Part shown: positions 9,751 through 17,836 of the stretch, piece after piece
Layout: each line of letters begins with the position of its first letter
Numbering within the stretch: position 1 is the first letter of the stretch
Source: Nakamurella leprariae
Lineage (GTDB): Bacteria > Actinomycetota > Actinomycetes > Mycobacteriales > Nakamurellaceae
Assembly: GCF_016918035.1 (NCBI RefSeq)
Contig: NZ_JAERWK010000023.1
Span: 124,001-188,000 of the forward strand
DNA: 64,000 bases
Reading direction: 5' to 3'
Made by a program: the position numbers and the translations under genes
Notes under the pieces: model-generated
The model's database searches: none
Seen by the model: only the letters and a program-made list of their open reading frames with translations
Told to the model about the DNA's origin: nothing

Positions 9751-10821
9751 ATGTCGGAGTCCGGCCCGATCGACCAGCCCCGCGCGGCCGCAGCATCCAC
9801 CGCCGGACTCGGTGACCCACCGCGGCCGGACCCCTGGATGCCCCCGCCCGCCCGCGCCGGTCAGCCACCCGGCGGACCGGGTCAGCCGCCGGCCGGAGCC
9901 GACCAGCCGACCGCCCCGCCGATCACCGAGCCGATCCACCTGCCGATCCCGCTGTCGATCCAACTGTCGATCCCACTGTCGATCCCGCAGCCGAGCCCAG
10001 TGCCCGCCGCCGGGGACCGACCGGCCGACCGGCAGCGGCCCGGGTCCGACCCGGCGCCCCAGTCCCTACCGCCGTCCGCACCGCAGCGCACCGGCTGGTC
10101 GTTGCGGGACGTGCTGGCCGCGTTCGGCGTCATCCTGCTGGTCACCACCGGCGTGCAGACGGTGCTGCAGCTCAGCGACGTCCGGTCCGTCTCGTCGGTC
10201 AGCGTCACCCTGGTGTTCGGGGTGCTGCCCATCTGGATCGGGCTGGTCGGCACCTGCTGGTGGGCGGTCCGGGCGCACGGCACCGGCAGCTTCGCCCGGG
10301 ATCTCGGGCTGCGGTTCCGGTGGATCGACCTGGCCGTCGGACTGGGGCTCGGGGTGGGGCTGCGGGTGGCGGCGGTCGTGATCACGCTGCTCGTCCAGGG
10401 CGTCACCGCCAGCCGACCGAGTGGGAACGTGCCGTTCTCCGGGCAGGCGGGCGGCAACCCGATGCTCATCGCGCTGCTGGTGCTGTTCGTCGGGCTGCTG
10501 GGCCCGCTCATCGAGGAGGTCTTCTTCCGCGGACTCGGGTTGCGGTCGGCGCTGGCCACCCTGCAACGGGCCGACGCCCGCCGCGGCCGCCGGCCGCGGG
10601 ACCGGCGCATGGCGGCCGTGTGGATCACCTCGTCGCTGTTCGCGTTCCTGCACTTCCCAGAGGTCACCGACGTGGTCTCGCTCGTCACCCTGGCTCCGAC
10701 CCTGCTGCTGGGCGGCGTCGCGTTCGGGCTGGTGTCGATGCACTACCGGCGGATCGGCCCGGCCATCGTCGGCCACGTCGTGTTCAACGCCACCGCGCTG
10801 CTGCCGCTCGCCTTCGCCTGA
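9751..10821 (+). CDS. CPBP-family intramembrane metalloprotease
   Basis: This is a predicted membrane-embedded protease of the CPBP/Abi family (356 aa). The N-terminal 110 residues are a cytoplasmic Pro-rich segment with short repeats of PxxIPLSI type. Several transmembrane helices follow. The family's active-site motifs are present: EEVFFRG (Glu255, Glu256, Arg260), then FAFLHF, then HVVFNA near the C-terminus. The Glu and His residues coordinate the catalytic zinc in characterised relatives. The start ATG has AGAAGGA eight bases upstream. Longer in-frame starts lack such a site. Substrates cannot be predicted. Relatives act in prenyl-protein-like processing, bacteriocin immunity or anti-sigma cleavage. 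Confidence 0.88.
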   Translation: MSESGPIDQPRAAAASTAGLGDPPRPDPWMPPPARAGQPPGGPGQPPAGADQPTAPPITEPIHLPIPLSIQLSIPLSIPQPSPVPAAGDRPADRQRPGSDPAPQSLPPSAPQRTGWSLRDVLAAFGVILLVTTGVQTVLQLSDVRSVSSVSVTLVFGVLPIWIGLVGTCWWAVRAHGTGSFARDLGLRFRWIDLAVGLGLGVGLRVAAVVITLLVQGVTASRPSGNVPFSGQAGGNPMLIALLVLFVGLLGPLIEEVFFRGLGLRSALATLQRADARRGRRPRDRRMAAVWITSSLFAFLHFPEVTDVVSLVTLAPTLLLGGVAFGLVSMHYRRIGPAIVGHVVFNATALLPLAFA

Positions 10822-11055
10822 ACGCCATCCTGATCACGGCTGATCACCTGCGGCTGATCGGGACGGCGCGATTGAGATCACCTGGTCGGCGCGGTACAAC
10901 CGTCGCCGGATGATCGCGATCACGAGGTCGCGCGCCCCCGCGACCACGTGTCGTGGGGGCGGATGCATCCTGTATCGGCATTCGCCAGGGTCGGCGCACC
11001 GTCGCTCCGCCCTGGCCGTGTGGGTTCCACCTCGGTGACAGGAACGGATCTGGTC

Positions 11056-12387
11056 ATGGCTCTGCTGAGTCCTGCTCGTGGCGGCGCGATGCCGCAACCC
11101 GCCCGTGGCGTCTGGCCCGGACTGTTCGACGTGCCCAGCTCGGGACTGCACGCCGCCGTCGCGCGCCGTGTGCTGCAGGGTGCCGCCCGCAACCTGCCGC
11201 TGACCGTCGCCTTCCCGGACGGCAGCAGCTGGGGGACCGGCGGTCCGCGGCTGCAGGTCGTCCGGCCCGAGGCGTTCTTCGCCCGGCTCGGCCGGGACGG
11301 GCTGATCGGCCTGGGCGAGGCGTGGATGACCGGGGACATCACCACCGGCGGGTGGGCCGCGCCGCTCGCCGACCAGCCGGCCGGGACGATGACCGCGAGC
11401 GCGGGGCAGATCAACGAGGCCACCGACGAACTGGCCGAGGTGCTCACCGTGCTGGCCAGCCGGCTCACCATGCTGGTGCCGGCGCCGCTGCAGAAGCTGC
11501 GCAAGTACTGGCAGCACCGGCCGCCGGCGTCGGAGGACAACACCCCGACCAACGCCCGGGAGAACATCCACCGGCACTACGACCTGTCCAACGATCTGTT
11601 CGAGACGTTCCTGGACCCGACGCTGACGTACTCGGCGGCCTGGTTCGAACCGGGTGACGACCTGCAGACCGCGCAGCTGCGGAAGATCGACGGCGTGCTC
11701 GACCTGGCTCGGGTGGCCCCCGGGATGAGGGTGCTGGAGATCGGCTCGGGCTGGGGAGCACTGGCCCTGCGCGCGGTGGCCGAGCGCGACGTCACGGTGA
11801 CCACGCTGACGTTGTCGGAGGAGCAGCAGGCGCTCGCCCGGGAGCGGATCGCCGCGGCCGGGCTGGCCGACCGGATCGAGGTCCGGCTCGAGGACTACCG
11901 CACGCACGCTGCGGCCAACCCCGGCGGGTACGACGCCGTGGTGAGCGTCGAGATGATCGAGGCGGTCGGCGAGCGGTACTGGCCCGACTACTTCCGCGCG
12001 GTCGCGCGGGTGCTCACCGAGTCCGGTCGCTTCGGTCTGCAGGCCATCACCATCGGGCACGACCGGATGATCGAGACGCGCAACAGCTACACCTGGGTGC
12101 ACAAGTACGTGTTCCCGGGCGGCGCGCTGCCGTCACTGCGGGCCATCGAAGGCACCCTGGTCGAGCACACCGACCGGCGCATCCTGGAGAGCCGCCGGCT
12201 GGGCCGTTCGTACGCGATCACCCTCGAGCTGTGGCGGCACCGCTTCAACGAGCAGCTGCCCCGGATCCGCGAGCTCGGCTTCGACGAGACGTTCATCCGG
12301 ATGTGGAACTTCTACCTGACCTACTCGCAGGCCGGCTTCGCCGCGGACTACCTGGACGACTGGCAGCTGGGCATCGGCCGGGCCTGA
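11056..12387 (+). CDS. Cyclopropane-fatty-acyl-phospholipid synthase family methyltransferase
   Basis: This SAM-dependent enzyme is predicted to add a methylene or methyl group to unsaturated acyl chains of membrane phospholipids. It is 443 aa long. An N-terminal lipid-binding-like region covers roughly 1-160. The core begins with NIHRHYDLSNDLFETFLDPTL and TYSAAWF, followed by the SAM-binding VLEIGSGWGALAL near residue 228. VVSVEMIEAVGERYWPDYF follows, then the C-terminal NFYLTYSQAGF signature. The ATG at 11056 has an AGGAA upstream. A GTG at 11035 is a possible alternative. It could act in tuberculostearic-like or cyclopropane lipid formation, but the exact product is unresolved. Confidence 0.92.
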   Translation: MALLSPARGGAMPQPARGVWPGLFDVPSSGLHAAVARRVLQGAARNLPLTVAFPDGSSWGTGGPRLQVVRPEAFFARLGRDGLIGLGEAWMTGDITTGGWAAPLADQPAGTMTASAGQINEATDELAEVLTVLASRLTMLVPAPLQKLRKYWQHRPPASEDNTPTNARENIHRHYDLSNDLFETFLDPTLTYSAAWFEPGDDLQTAQLRKIDGVLDLARVAPGMRVLEIGSGWGALALRAVAERDVTVTTLTLSEEQQALARERIAAAGLADRIEVRLEDYRTHAAANPGGYDAVVSVEMIEAVGERYWPDYFRAVARVLTESGRFGLQAITIGHDRMIETRNSYTWVHKYVFPGGALPSLRAIEGTLVEHTDRRILESRRLGRSYAITLELWRHRFNEQLPRIRELGFDETFIRMWNFYLTYSQAGFAADYLDDWQLGIGRA

Positions 12388-12436
12388 TCCTCACCGGGTT
12401 GGCGCGTACCCCGTGTCGCCCGGACCTCTTCTTGGT

Positions 12437-12476
12437 GAAGACCCGCGCTCCCGCGCGAGTCGTTGTGCGGGTCTTC
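12437..12476. terminator. Hairpin between convergent genes
   Basis: Arms gaagacccgc (12437-12446) and gcgggtcttc (12467-12476) form a perfect 10-bp stem with a 20-nt GC-rich loop. It lies 50 bases after the synthase stop codon and just before the end of the convergent cation-efflux remnant, so it could serve both directions. Confidence 0.6.
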
Positions 12477-12490
12477 CCCGAGCCGACCGC

Positions 12491-12936
12491 TCAGGGCCCC
12501 CCTGCCGGACTGGTGTGCACGGTCAGCTCGGTCAGCCGTCGGGTGTGGCTGACGGCGTGCTGTTCGGCGGCATGGGCGACGCCCTGGGCCTGCAGCGCGG
12601 TCAGGGCCGGGTCCACCTCGATGTCGGCCTCGCCGCGGAGCTGGTGGCCCGACCAACGCATGCGCACGCGCCGGACGCCGCGGACGCCCGGCGTGGTGCG
12701 CAGGGCATCCGCGACCGTCTCGACGAGCTGCGGCTCCACGCCGTCGAGCAGCCGCCGGAACACCTCGCGCCCGGCGGTGCTCAGCACCAGCAGGATGGCC
12801 ACGGCGATGACGATGCCGGAGACCGGGTCGGCGGCGGGCCAGCCGACCCACACGCCGAGCGCGCCGAGCACGACGGCCAGCGAGGTGAGGCCGTCGGTGC
12901 GGGCGTGCAGACCGTCGGCGACCAGGGCAGCGGAAC
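12491..12936 (-). pseudogene. Cation diffusion facilitator (CDF/DmeF-like), C-terminal remnant
   Basis: This is the last third of a cation-efflux transporter. It begins abruptly at LGSAALVADG, which in intact CDF proteins follows membrane helix 4. It then carries ADGLHARTDG with the metal-site His and Asp, two hydrophobic segments (LAVVLGALGVWVGW and IVIAVAILLVLS) and the complete cytoplasmic C-terminal domain ending in LTELTVHTSP. The first four membrane helices and any start are missing, so it cannot be a working transporter. It sits directly after the truncated ArsR gene in a different frame. This is as expected if one deletion removed the end of arsR and the front of the transporter gene. 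Confidence 0.85.
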
Positions 12937-13170
12937 CGAGCGCCGGGTCGAGACCAGCCGCGCCATGCGCAGTTTCGCCAGGTGCTGCCAGACCGCCGGG
13001 CCGAGGCGGTTGAGCTGGGCGGCGAGCTCGTTGACCGGCAGCTCGCGGTCGATGAGGGACCACAGCAGCTGGACCCGCGTCGGGTCGGCCAGCATGCGGA
13101 ACACCTCGACGGCCAGAGCGACCTGGTCGGCGGCGAGCACGCGCCGGCATGCCTGCTTGTCTGCATCCAT
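12937..13170 (-). pseudogene. ArsR/SmtB-family metal-responsive repressor, truncated
   Basis: The first 77 residues match the helix-turn-helix half of an ArsR repressor: VEVFRMLADPTRVQLLWSLI, then ELPVNELAAQLNRLGPAVWQHLAKLRMARLVSTRR. In intact relatives STRR continues into the beta-wing, dimer helix and metal ligands. Here the text switches to unrelated out-of-frame sequence, and the reading frame runs into the transporter remnant until a stop at 12781. ArsR followed by CDF is a standard metal-efflux operon, so this is the upstream gene of that pair. A DNA-binding fragment could still be translated, but a metal-sensing dimer is unlikely. Confidence 0.85.
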
Positions 13171-13493
13171 GCGCAGATATCAAATGATCCGAGCCGGGGT
13201 GCGGTCACGGGGGTGCGGCGATCGGTGGACATCCGGGCCTCGAGCGCTGGAAGGCGTGACGGGCTGCCGCGGTGGAGCCGCGACGGTGGATGCCGCGCCA
13301 GCAGATGCGCTGATCGACGACCTGACCGGTCGAACGGTCGATGCCGCCGAGGGCGTTGCCCGTCCGCTCCAGCTGAGCGGCGGCACCCCGGCGCCGACCC
13401 GCTGATCGAGCAACGCCGAGCTGACACCGCGTTCCTATGCTGGGTCCTGCGAGACGCCCGACCCGGGTGGACCGGACGCCGCGGGGGAGGCCG

Positions 13494-14657
13494 ATGTCCG
13501 AGCGCACAGAGGTGACCGAGCCGGCGGACGCCCCCCCGGTGGCGCCGCGACGCATCGCCGCGTTCGACGTGCTGCGGGGGCTGTGCATCGTCAGCATGAC
13601 GACGGCGCACCTGGCCGCCGGCAGCCTGCCGTACGAGGTGTTGCACGCGGCGGTGTGGATCGACGGCGCGGTCGGGTTCGTCTTCCTCTCCGGCCTGGTG
13701 CTGGGCGTGGTGCAGCGATCCCGGGCCGACCGGCCCACCGGCGTGGTGACGAGGACGCTGCTGCGGCGGGCGGGGCTGATCTACCTGGCCCACCTGTTCC
13801 TGGTGGTGCTCGCGCTGGTGATCGCCGCGGTGGACCCGGAAAGGACCAGCACGCTGGCACCGCGACCGCTGGCCTCGGTCGACGGGGTCGGCGGCCTCGG
13901 CCCGACCATCTGGGCCGCGCTGACCCTGCGGATCTCGCCGCCGCTGGTGTCCATCCTGTCGCTGTACGTGGTGTGCCTGCTGCTGGCCGTGCCCGCGGTG
14001 CTGGCCCTGCGCCGGGGCTGGTGGCCGCTGGTCGTCGGCGGATCGCTGGTGCTGTACGCCGTCGGCTACGTCGTCGGCGAGGGCTCCACCGCCCTGCCCC
14101 GCTCGACCTTCACCTTCCCGCAGTTCCCCGGTGTACCGGGCGCGGTGAACTGGGCCTGCTGGCAGCTGCTGTTCCTGGTCGGGCTGACCATCGGCTGGCA
14201 CTGGCGCAGCGAACGGGTGCAGTCCCTGGTCGGCAACGTGCGGGTGATCGCCGCCGCGGCCGTCGCGCTGGCGCTGTTCGTCGTGCTGGGCTACGCGGTC
14301 ACCGAGGGGCCGACGGCGATCTGGCGCACGTCGGTGCAGTCGCTCTTCCTGGAGGGACGACTCGGGCTGGGCACGATCGTCATGGCCCTGCTGGCCTTCC
14401 TGGTGCTGCGGCCGGCGGCGGCCTGGCTGCTCGACACGGTGCCGATGGTGGCCTCGCCGTTCGCCCGGCTCGGCCGGCACGCCCTGGACTGCTACCTGAT
14501 CCTGTCGACCGTCGTGCTGCTGACGCCGAGCGTCTTCCGCCTCGAGGGCGCCTCGTTGCTGGCCACGCTGTACGCGTTCGACGTGCTGGTGCTGTGCTGG
14601 GTGTGGTGTCTGGTCCGCGACCGCCGTCGCGCCCGGCCACCCGCCCCGGTGCCCTGA
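13494..14657 (+). CDS. OpgC-family membrane protein
   Basis: This is an integral membrane protein of 387 aa with about ten hydrophobic helices. The N-terminal block RIAAFDVLRGLCIVSMTTAHL is typical of the OpgC/acyltransferase-3-like family, which includes the succinyl-modifying protein of osmoregulated glucans. The C-terminal ARLGRHALDCYLILS also fits. The start ATG follows a GGGGGAGG purine block at short spacing. Actinobacterial members have no proven substrate. Modification of a cell-envelope glycan is the most reasonable guess, given the two polysaccharide loci in the window. Confidence 0.82.
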   Translation: MSERTEVTEPADAPPVAPRRIAAFDVLRGLCIVSMTTAHLAAGSLPYEVLHAAVWIDGAVGFVFLSGLVLGVVQRSRADRPTGVVTRTLLRRAGLIYLAHLFLVVLALVIAAVDPERTSTLAPRPLASVDGVGGLGPTIWAALTLRISPPLVSILSLYVVCLLLAVPAVLALRRGWWPLVVGGSLVLYAVGYVVGEGSTALPRSTFTFPQFPGVPGAVNWACWQLLFLVGLTIGWHWRSERVQSLVGNVRVIAAAAVALALFVVLGYAVTEGPTAIWRTSVQSLFLEGRLGLGTIVMALLAFLVLRPAAAWLLDTVPMVASPFARLGRHALDCYLILSTVVLLTPSVFRLEGASLLATLYAFDVLVLCWVWCLVRDRRRARPPAPVP

Positions 14658-14766
14658 CGCGCGAACGATGCCCACCGACCTGCGGCGACCATCGACGCGG
14701 TCCGCGCCGACGACTATCGTGGGCGGGGAGCCGCCGGTGGCCGCCGACGACTCCCCTGGTACGGGC

Positions 14767-14895
14767 TCAGCCCCCTGTCAGGGACCGGACCACAGCAACG
14801 ATCGCCCCGACGACTGAGCCAACGGCTGTCAACCACTTGGCCCAGTCGATCGGGGCTTTCGGCTGTCGCGGCGGATCGTGTTCATCCACCCGCAC
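14767..14895 (-). CDS. Small membrane-associated peptide, 42 aa
   Basis: This small open frame is in a gap otherwise empty of genes. AGGAGG stands 6 bases before the GTG chosen here (3 bases before an adjacent in-frame GTG at 14898). The peptide has a charged, Pro-rich N-terminus (VDEHDPPRQPKAPIDW) and a C-terminal helix, WAKWLTAVGSVVGAIVAVVR, that is hydrophobic on one side, ending LTGG. That shape is consistent with a single membrane span or an amphipathic membrane-active peptide, loosely like small holin-like or toxin peptides. It lies between the OpgC-like gene and the Fpg/Nei gene, on the opposite strand to both. No homologue is recognised. Support comes from the excellent ribosome binding site and the coherent hydrophobic pattern. 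Confidence 0.6.
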   Translation of the reverse strand: MRVDEHDPPRQPKAPIDWAKWLTAVGSVVGAIVAVVRSLTGG

Positions 14896-15024
14896 CACCT
14901 CCCTCCTGGGCGCGCTTCCGACCGGACCTTCCGGCAGCGCCCCTCGGAGTGAGGTGCGATCACTGTATGGATCACCACCGACCGTCCTTCCCGACCCGAT
15001 CACGCTGAGGGCACACTGTCGGGC

Positions 15025-15918
15025 ATGCCCGAACTGCCCGAGGTGACGGCGCTGGCGTCGTTCGTGACCGAGCATGCCGGCGGTCAGCCGGTGCTGGCCG
15101 TCAACGTCGCCGCGATGAACGTGCTGACCACGTACGAGCCGCCGCCGACGGCGCTGGTCGGGCGCACGGTCAGCCACGCGACCCGGCACGGCAAGTTCCT
15201 GGACATCGTCACGGTGCCCGGCCCGACCAGCGACAGCAGTCCAGGCGCCACCGATGATCCGGAGCTGCACGTCGTCATCCACCTGGCCCGGGCCGGCTGG
15301 CTGCGCTGGTCGGACAACCCGAGCGCGACGCCGCCGAAGATGGGCGGGCCGGTGGCGCTGCGGATGCGGTTCCCCACGGGCGGCTTCGACCTCACCGAGG
15401 CCGGTACCCGCAAGTCGGTGAACGTGGCGATCGGCCGGGATCCGCAGCAGGTCCCGGGCATCGCCCGGCTCGGTCCGGACGCGTTGACGCTCGACGCGGC
15501 CGGGTTCAAGGAGCGGTTCGCCGGGCAGAGCGGGCGGATCAAGACGGTGATCACCGACCAGGCCGTGCTGGCCGGCATCGGCAACGCCTACTCCGACGAG
15601 ATCCTGCACGTGGCCAAGCTGTCGCCGTTCGCGACGGCGTCGAAGCTGACCGGCGAGGAGCTGGACCGGCTGGCCGACGCGGTGCACGACGTGCTGACCG
15701 ACGCGGTGTCGCGCACCGAGGGGATGCAGGCGGCGCGGCTGAAGGGGGAGAAGCGCACCGGACTGCGGGTGCACGCGCGGACCGGCCTGCCCTGCCCGGT
15801 GTGTGGGGACACGGTGGCCGAGGTGTCGTTCACCGACCGCTCGTTCCAGTACTGCCCGACCTGCCAGACCGGCGGCCGGTTGCTGGCCGATCGGCGACGT
15901 TCGCGCCTGGTCAAGTAA
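15025..15918 (+). CDS. Fpg/Nei-family DNA glycosylase/AP lyase
   Basis: This base-excision repair enzyme of 297 aa is predicted to remove oxidised bases. It opens with MPELPEV, so Pro2 is the Schiff-base nucleophile and Glu3 is the second catalytic residue. The H2TH region contains AVLAGIGNAYSDEILHVAKLSP. The C-terminal zinc finger has four cysteines in CPVC ... FQYCPTCQTGG. The lysine-rich LKGEKRTGLRVHARTGLPC before the finger is typical of the actinobacterial Nei-like branch. Whether it prefers purine or pyrimidine damage cannot be read from the sequence. The gene appears to be monocistronic. Confidence 0.94.
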   Translation: MPELPEVTALASFVTEHAGGQPVLAVNVAAMNVLTTYEPPPTALVGRTVSHATRHGKFLDIVTVPGPTSDSSPGATDDPELHVVIHLARAGWLRWSDNPSATPPKMGGPVALRMRFPTGGFDLTEAGTRKSVNVAIGRDPQQVPGIARLGPDALTLDAAGFKERFAGQSGRIKTVITDQAVLAGIGNAYSDEILHVAKLSPFATASKLTGEELDRLADAVHDVLTDAVSRTEGMQAARLKGEKRTGLRVHARTGLPCPVCGDTVAEVSFTDRSFQYCPTCQTGGRLLADRRRSRLVK

Positions 15919-16183
15919 CCGACGCACCGACACGTCGTGAGCAGCCCGACGGCCGGTGATGCACCGCCGGCGGACACCGGCAGCGCCCCGGAACGTCAAA
16001 GGATCTTCACAGACTGCTCCGAACGAACGCACCTCTGCGGCGCTCGGGTGCTTGCCCCGAAGTCGATCTCCACCGGGGCGTGACCTTCCTAGTCTGGGCG
16101 GGCACCGGTGCGCGCCCGTCCTCACAGCGGAGTGGGGACACCGGGTCTGGGATCGCTGGGGCCGGTGTCGAGGGGGTTCGACG

Positions 16184-17548
16184 ATGCGGCGAACAATCAG
16201 CCTGGCCGCCACCACCGCGATCGGTCTCGCTGCAGTGGTGGCGTTCGCGCCACCGGCCGCGGCCGGCGGGGACGGGTGGGGCGACCACGGCAGGTGGAGT
16301 GACGACGACCCGTGGCGCTGGCACGGTGGCTGGCACGGTGACTGGCACGGTGGCGACCACGGCAACGGGGAGACCCCCGATCCGGTGGTCGTGGTCAACG
16401 GCCTGAACAACCCGCGTGGGCTGTCCTGGCAGGGACGGGCCGGCGGCACCCTGGTCATCGCCGAGGCCGGCCGGGGCGGCGACGGTCCGTGCCTGACCGG
16501 GCCGGAGGGCGAGGTCTGCCTGGGGCTCACCGGCTCGGTGTCCACCGTCGACCGGCCCAGCCGGGTCGAGGGTTCGGCGCCGAACCGGGTGCTGACCGGG
16601 TTCCTGTCGGCCGCCGCGCCGGACGGGTCCGGGGCGACCGGGTCGGACGCGGCCGCCTGGACCGAGACCGGTGAGGTCCTGGTCCCGATCACCTACGGGC
16701 CCATCCCGCCCGACCTGACGGTCCCCGGCATCGAGCAGCTGGGCAACCTGGTCGTCGGCATTCCGGACAGCAACTCGCTGATCCCGTACGTGAGCATCGC
16801 CGCGGCGGAGCAGGCGCTGAACCCCGACGGCGGCGCCATCGACTCGAACCCGTACGGCGTGCTGTACCTGGGTCGCGAGGGTGACATCGCCAAGGCTCTG
16901 GTCGCGGACGCGGGCGCGAACGCCGTCTGGCTGGTCACCGCGGACTTCGGCCACCTGGACGACCGGGGCCTGCCGACGCCGACGTTCGAGGTGTGGTCGG
17001 TGTACCCGCCGGAGGAGGGCGTGCCGGAGTTCGTGCCGACCTCGTTGGCCCAGGACAAGTGGGGCAACATCTACGTCGGCGGGCTGGGTGCGCTGGCACC
17101 CGGGTACGGCGCGGTGGTCAAGTACGACCAGGACGGCACTGAGCTGGACCGGTGGGACGGCTTCACCGCCGTGACCGGCATCGCCGTGGACGGCAAGTAC
17201 CTGTACGTCTCGCAGCTGTTCGGGCCGGAGGGCCCCGGTGGTCCTCCCGGAGGGGAGCCCCCGGTCGCCGCGCCGGAGGAGCCGCCGGCCGGTCCGCCCG
17301 GGACGGTGGTCCGGGTCGACACCCGCGACGACACCTACGTCTCGCAGGACGTGCCCTTCCCGGCCGGCCTGGTCGTCGATCGGCGGGGCAATGTGTTCGT
17401 CTCGGCGTGGAGTCTCTCCGACGAGGATGGGTCGTCGGCCTCCGAGGTCGCCCCGGCCACCCCGCCCGGTGCGGTGTGGAGGATCGGGTTCCCCAGGCGC
17501 GGTGACAGTCAGCCGCTGCCGGTGGTGGCCCCGCTGCCGACGAGCTGA
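16184..17548 (+). CDS. ScyD/ScyE-like secreted beta-propeller protein with His/Trp/Gly-rich segment
   Basis: This is an exported protein of 454 aa. A signal peptide (MRRTISLAATTAIG to PPAAAGG) precedes a remarkable segment at about residues 28-63, rich in Trp, His, Gly and Asp (for example WHGGWHGDWHGGDHG). The rest matches the ScyD/ScyE family: VVNGLNNPRGLSW, then LTGSVSTVDR, then repeated blade segments such as QDKWGNIYVGGLGAL and VVDRRGNVFVSAWS. ScyD/E proteins were named from cyanobacterial scytonemin clusters, but actinobacterial members occur without that pathway. The His-rich stretch could bind metal, which is inference. The start ATG follows a GAGGGGG-type purine block. A longer upstream frame lacks a signal peptide and is rejected. 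Confidence 0.85.
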   Translation: MRRTISLAATTAIGLAAVVAFAPPAAAGGDGWGDHGRWSDDDPWRWHGGWHGDWHGGDHGNGETPDPVVVVNGLNNPRGLSWQGRAGGTLVIAEAGRGGDGPCLTGPEGEVCLGLTGSVSTVDRPSRVEGSAPNRVLTGFLSAAAPDGSGATGSDAAAWTETGEVLVPITYGPIPPDLTVPGIEQLGNLVVGIPDSNSLIPYVSIAAAEQALNPDGGAIDSNPYGVLYLGREGDIAKALVADAGANAVWLVTADFGHLDDRGLPTPTFEVWSVYPPEEGVPEFVPTSLAQDKWGNIYVGGLGALAPGYGAVVKYDQDGTELDRWDGFTAVTGIAVDGKYLYVSQLFGPEGPGGPPGGEPPVAAPEEPPAGPPGTVVRVDTRDDTYVSQDVPFPAGLVVDRRGNVFVSAWSLSDEDGSSASEVAPATPPGAVWRIGFPRRGDSQPLPVVAPLPTS

Positions 17549-17836
17549 CGCGACACACATCCGGACCGTCCGTTCCGCCGAGCATCTCGGCGCGGCGGGC
17601 GGTCCGGGCGTCTCGGTCCGCCGATGAACGCGGAGAGGTGTCGGTGGCCGTGCCGGGTCTGTCGATGCTCGCGGTGGCAGTTCCCGCGTCGGGCCAGACG
17701 GCGGCGGAGCCGGCATGTCCTGCAGGTCGGTCGCCGACAGCCCGGTCATGCTCGGGAAATTCCGGCGGCACCACGCGGAGGCACCGGCGGATGCCAGGCA
17801 GATCTTCACCGTCTCGGCCGGCGGCCCACCGGGTGC

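Noticed and set aside
10834-12102. A 422-codon frame antisense to the cyclopropane synthase gene
   Set aside because: Composition is typical of a shadow and the plus strand carries clear enzyme motifs.
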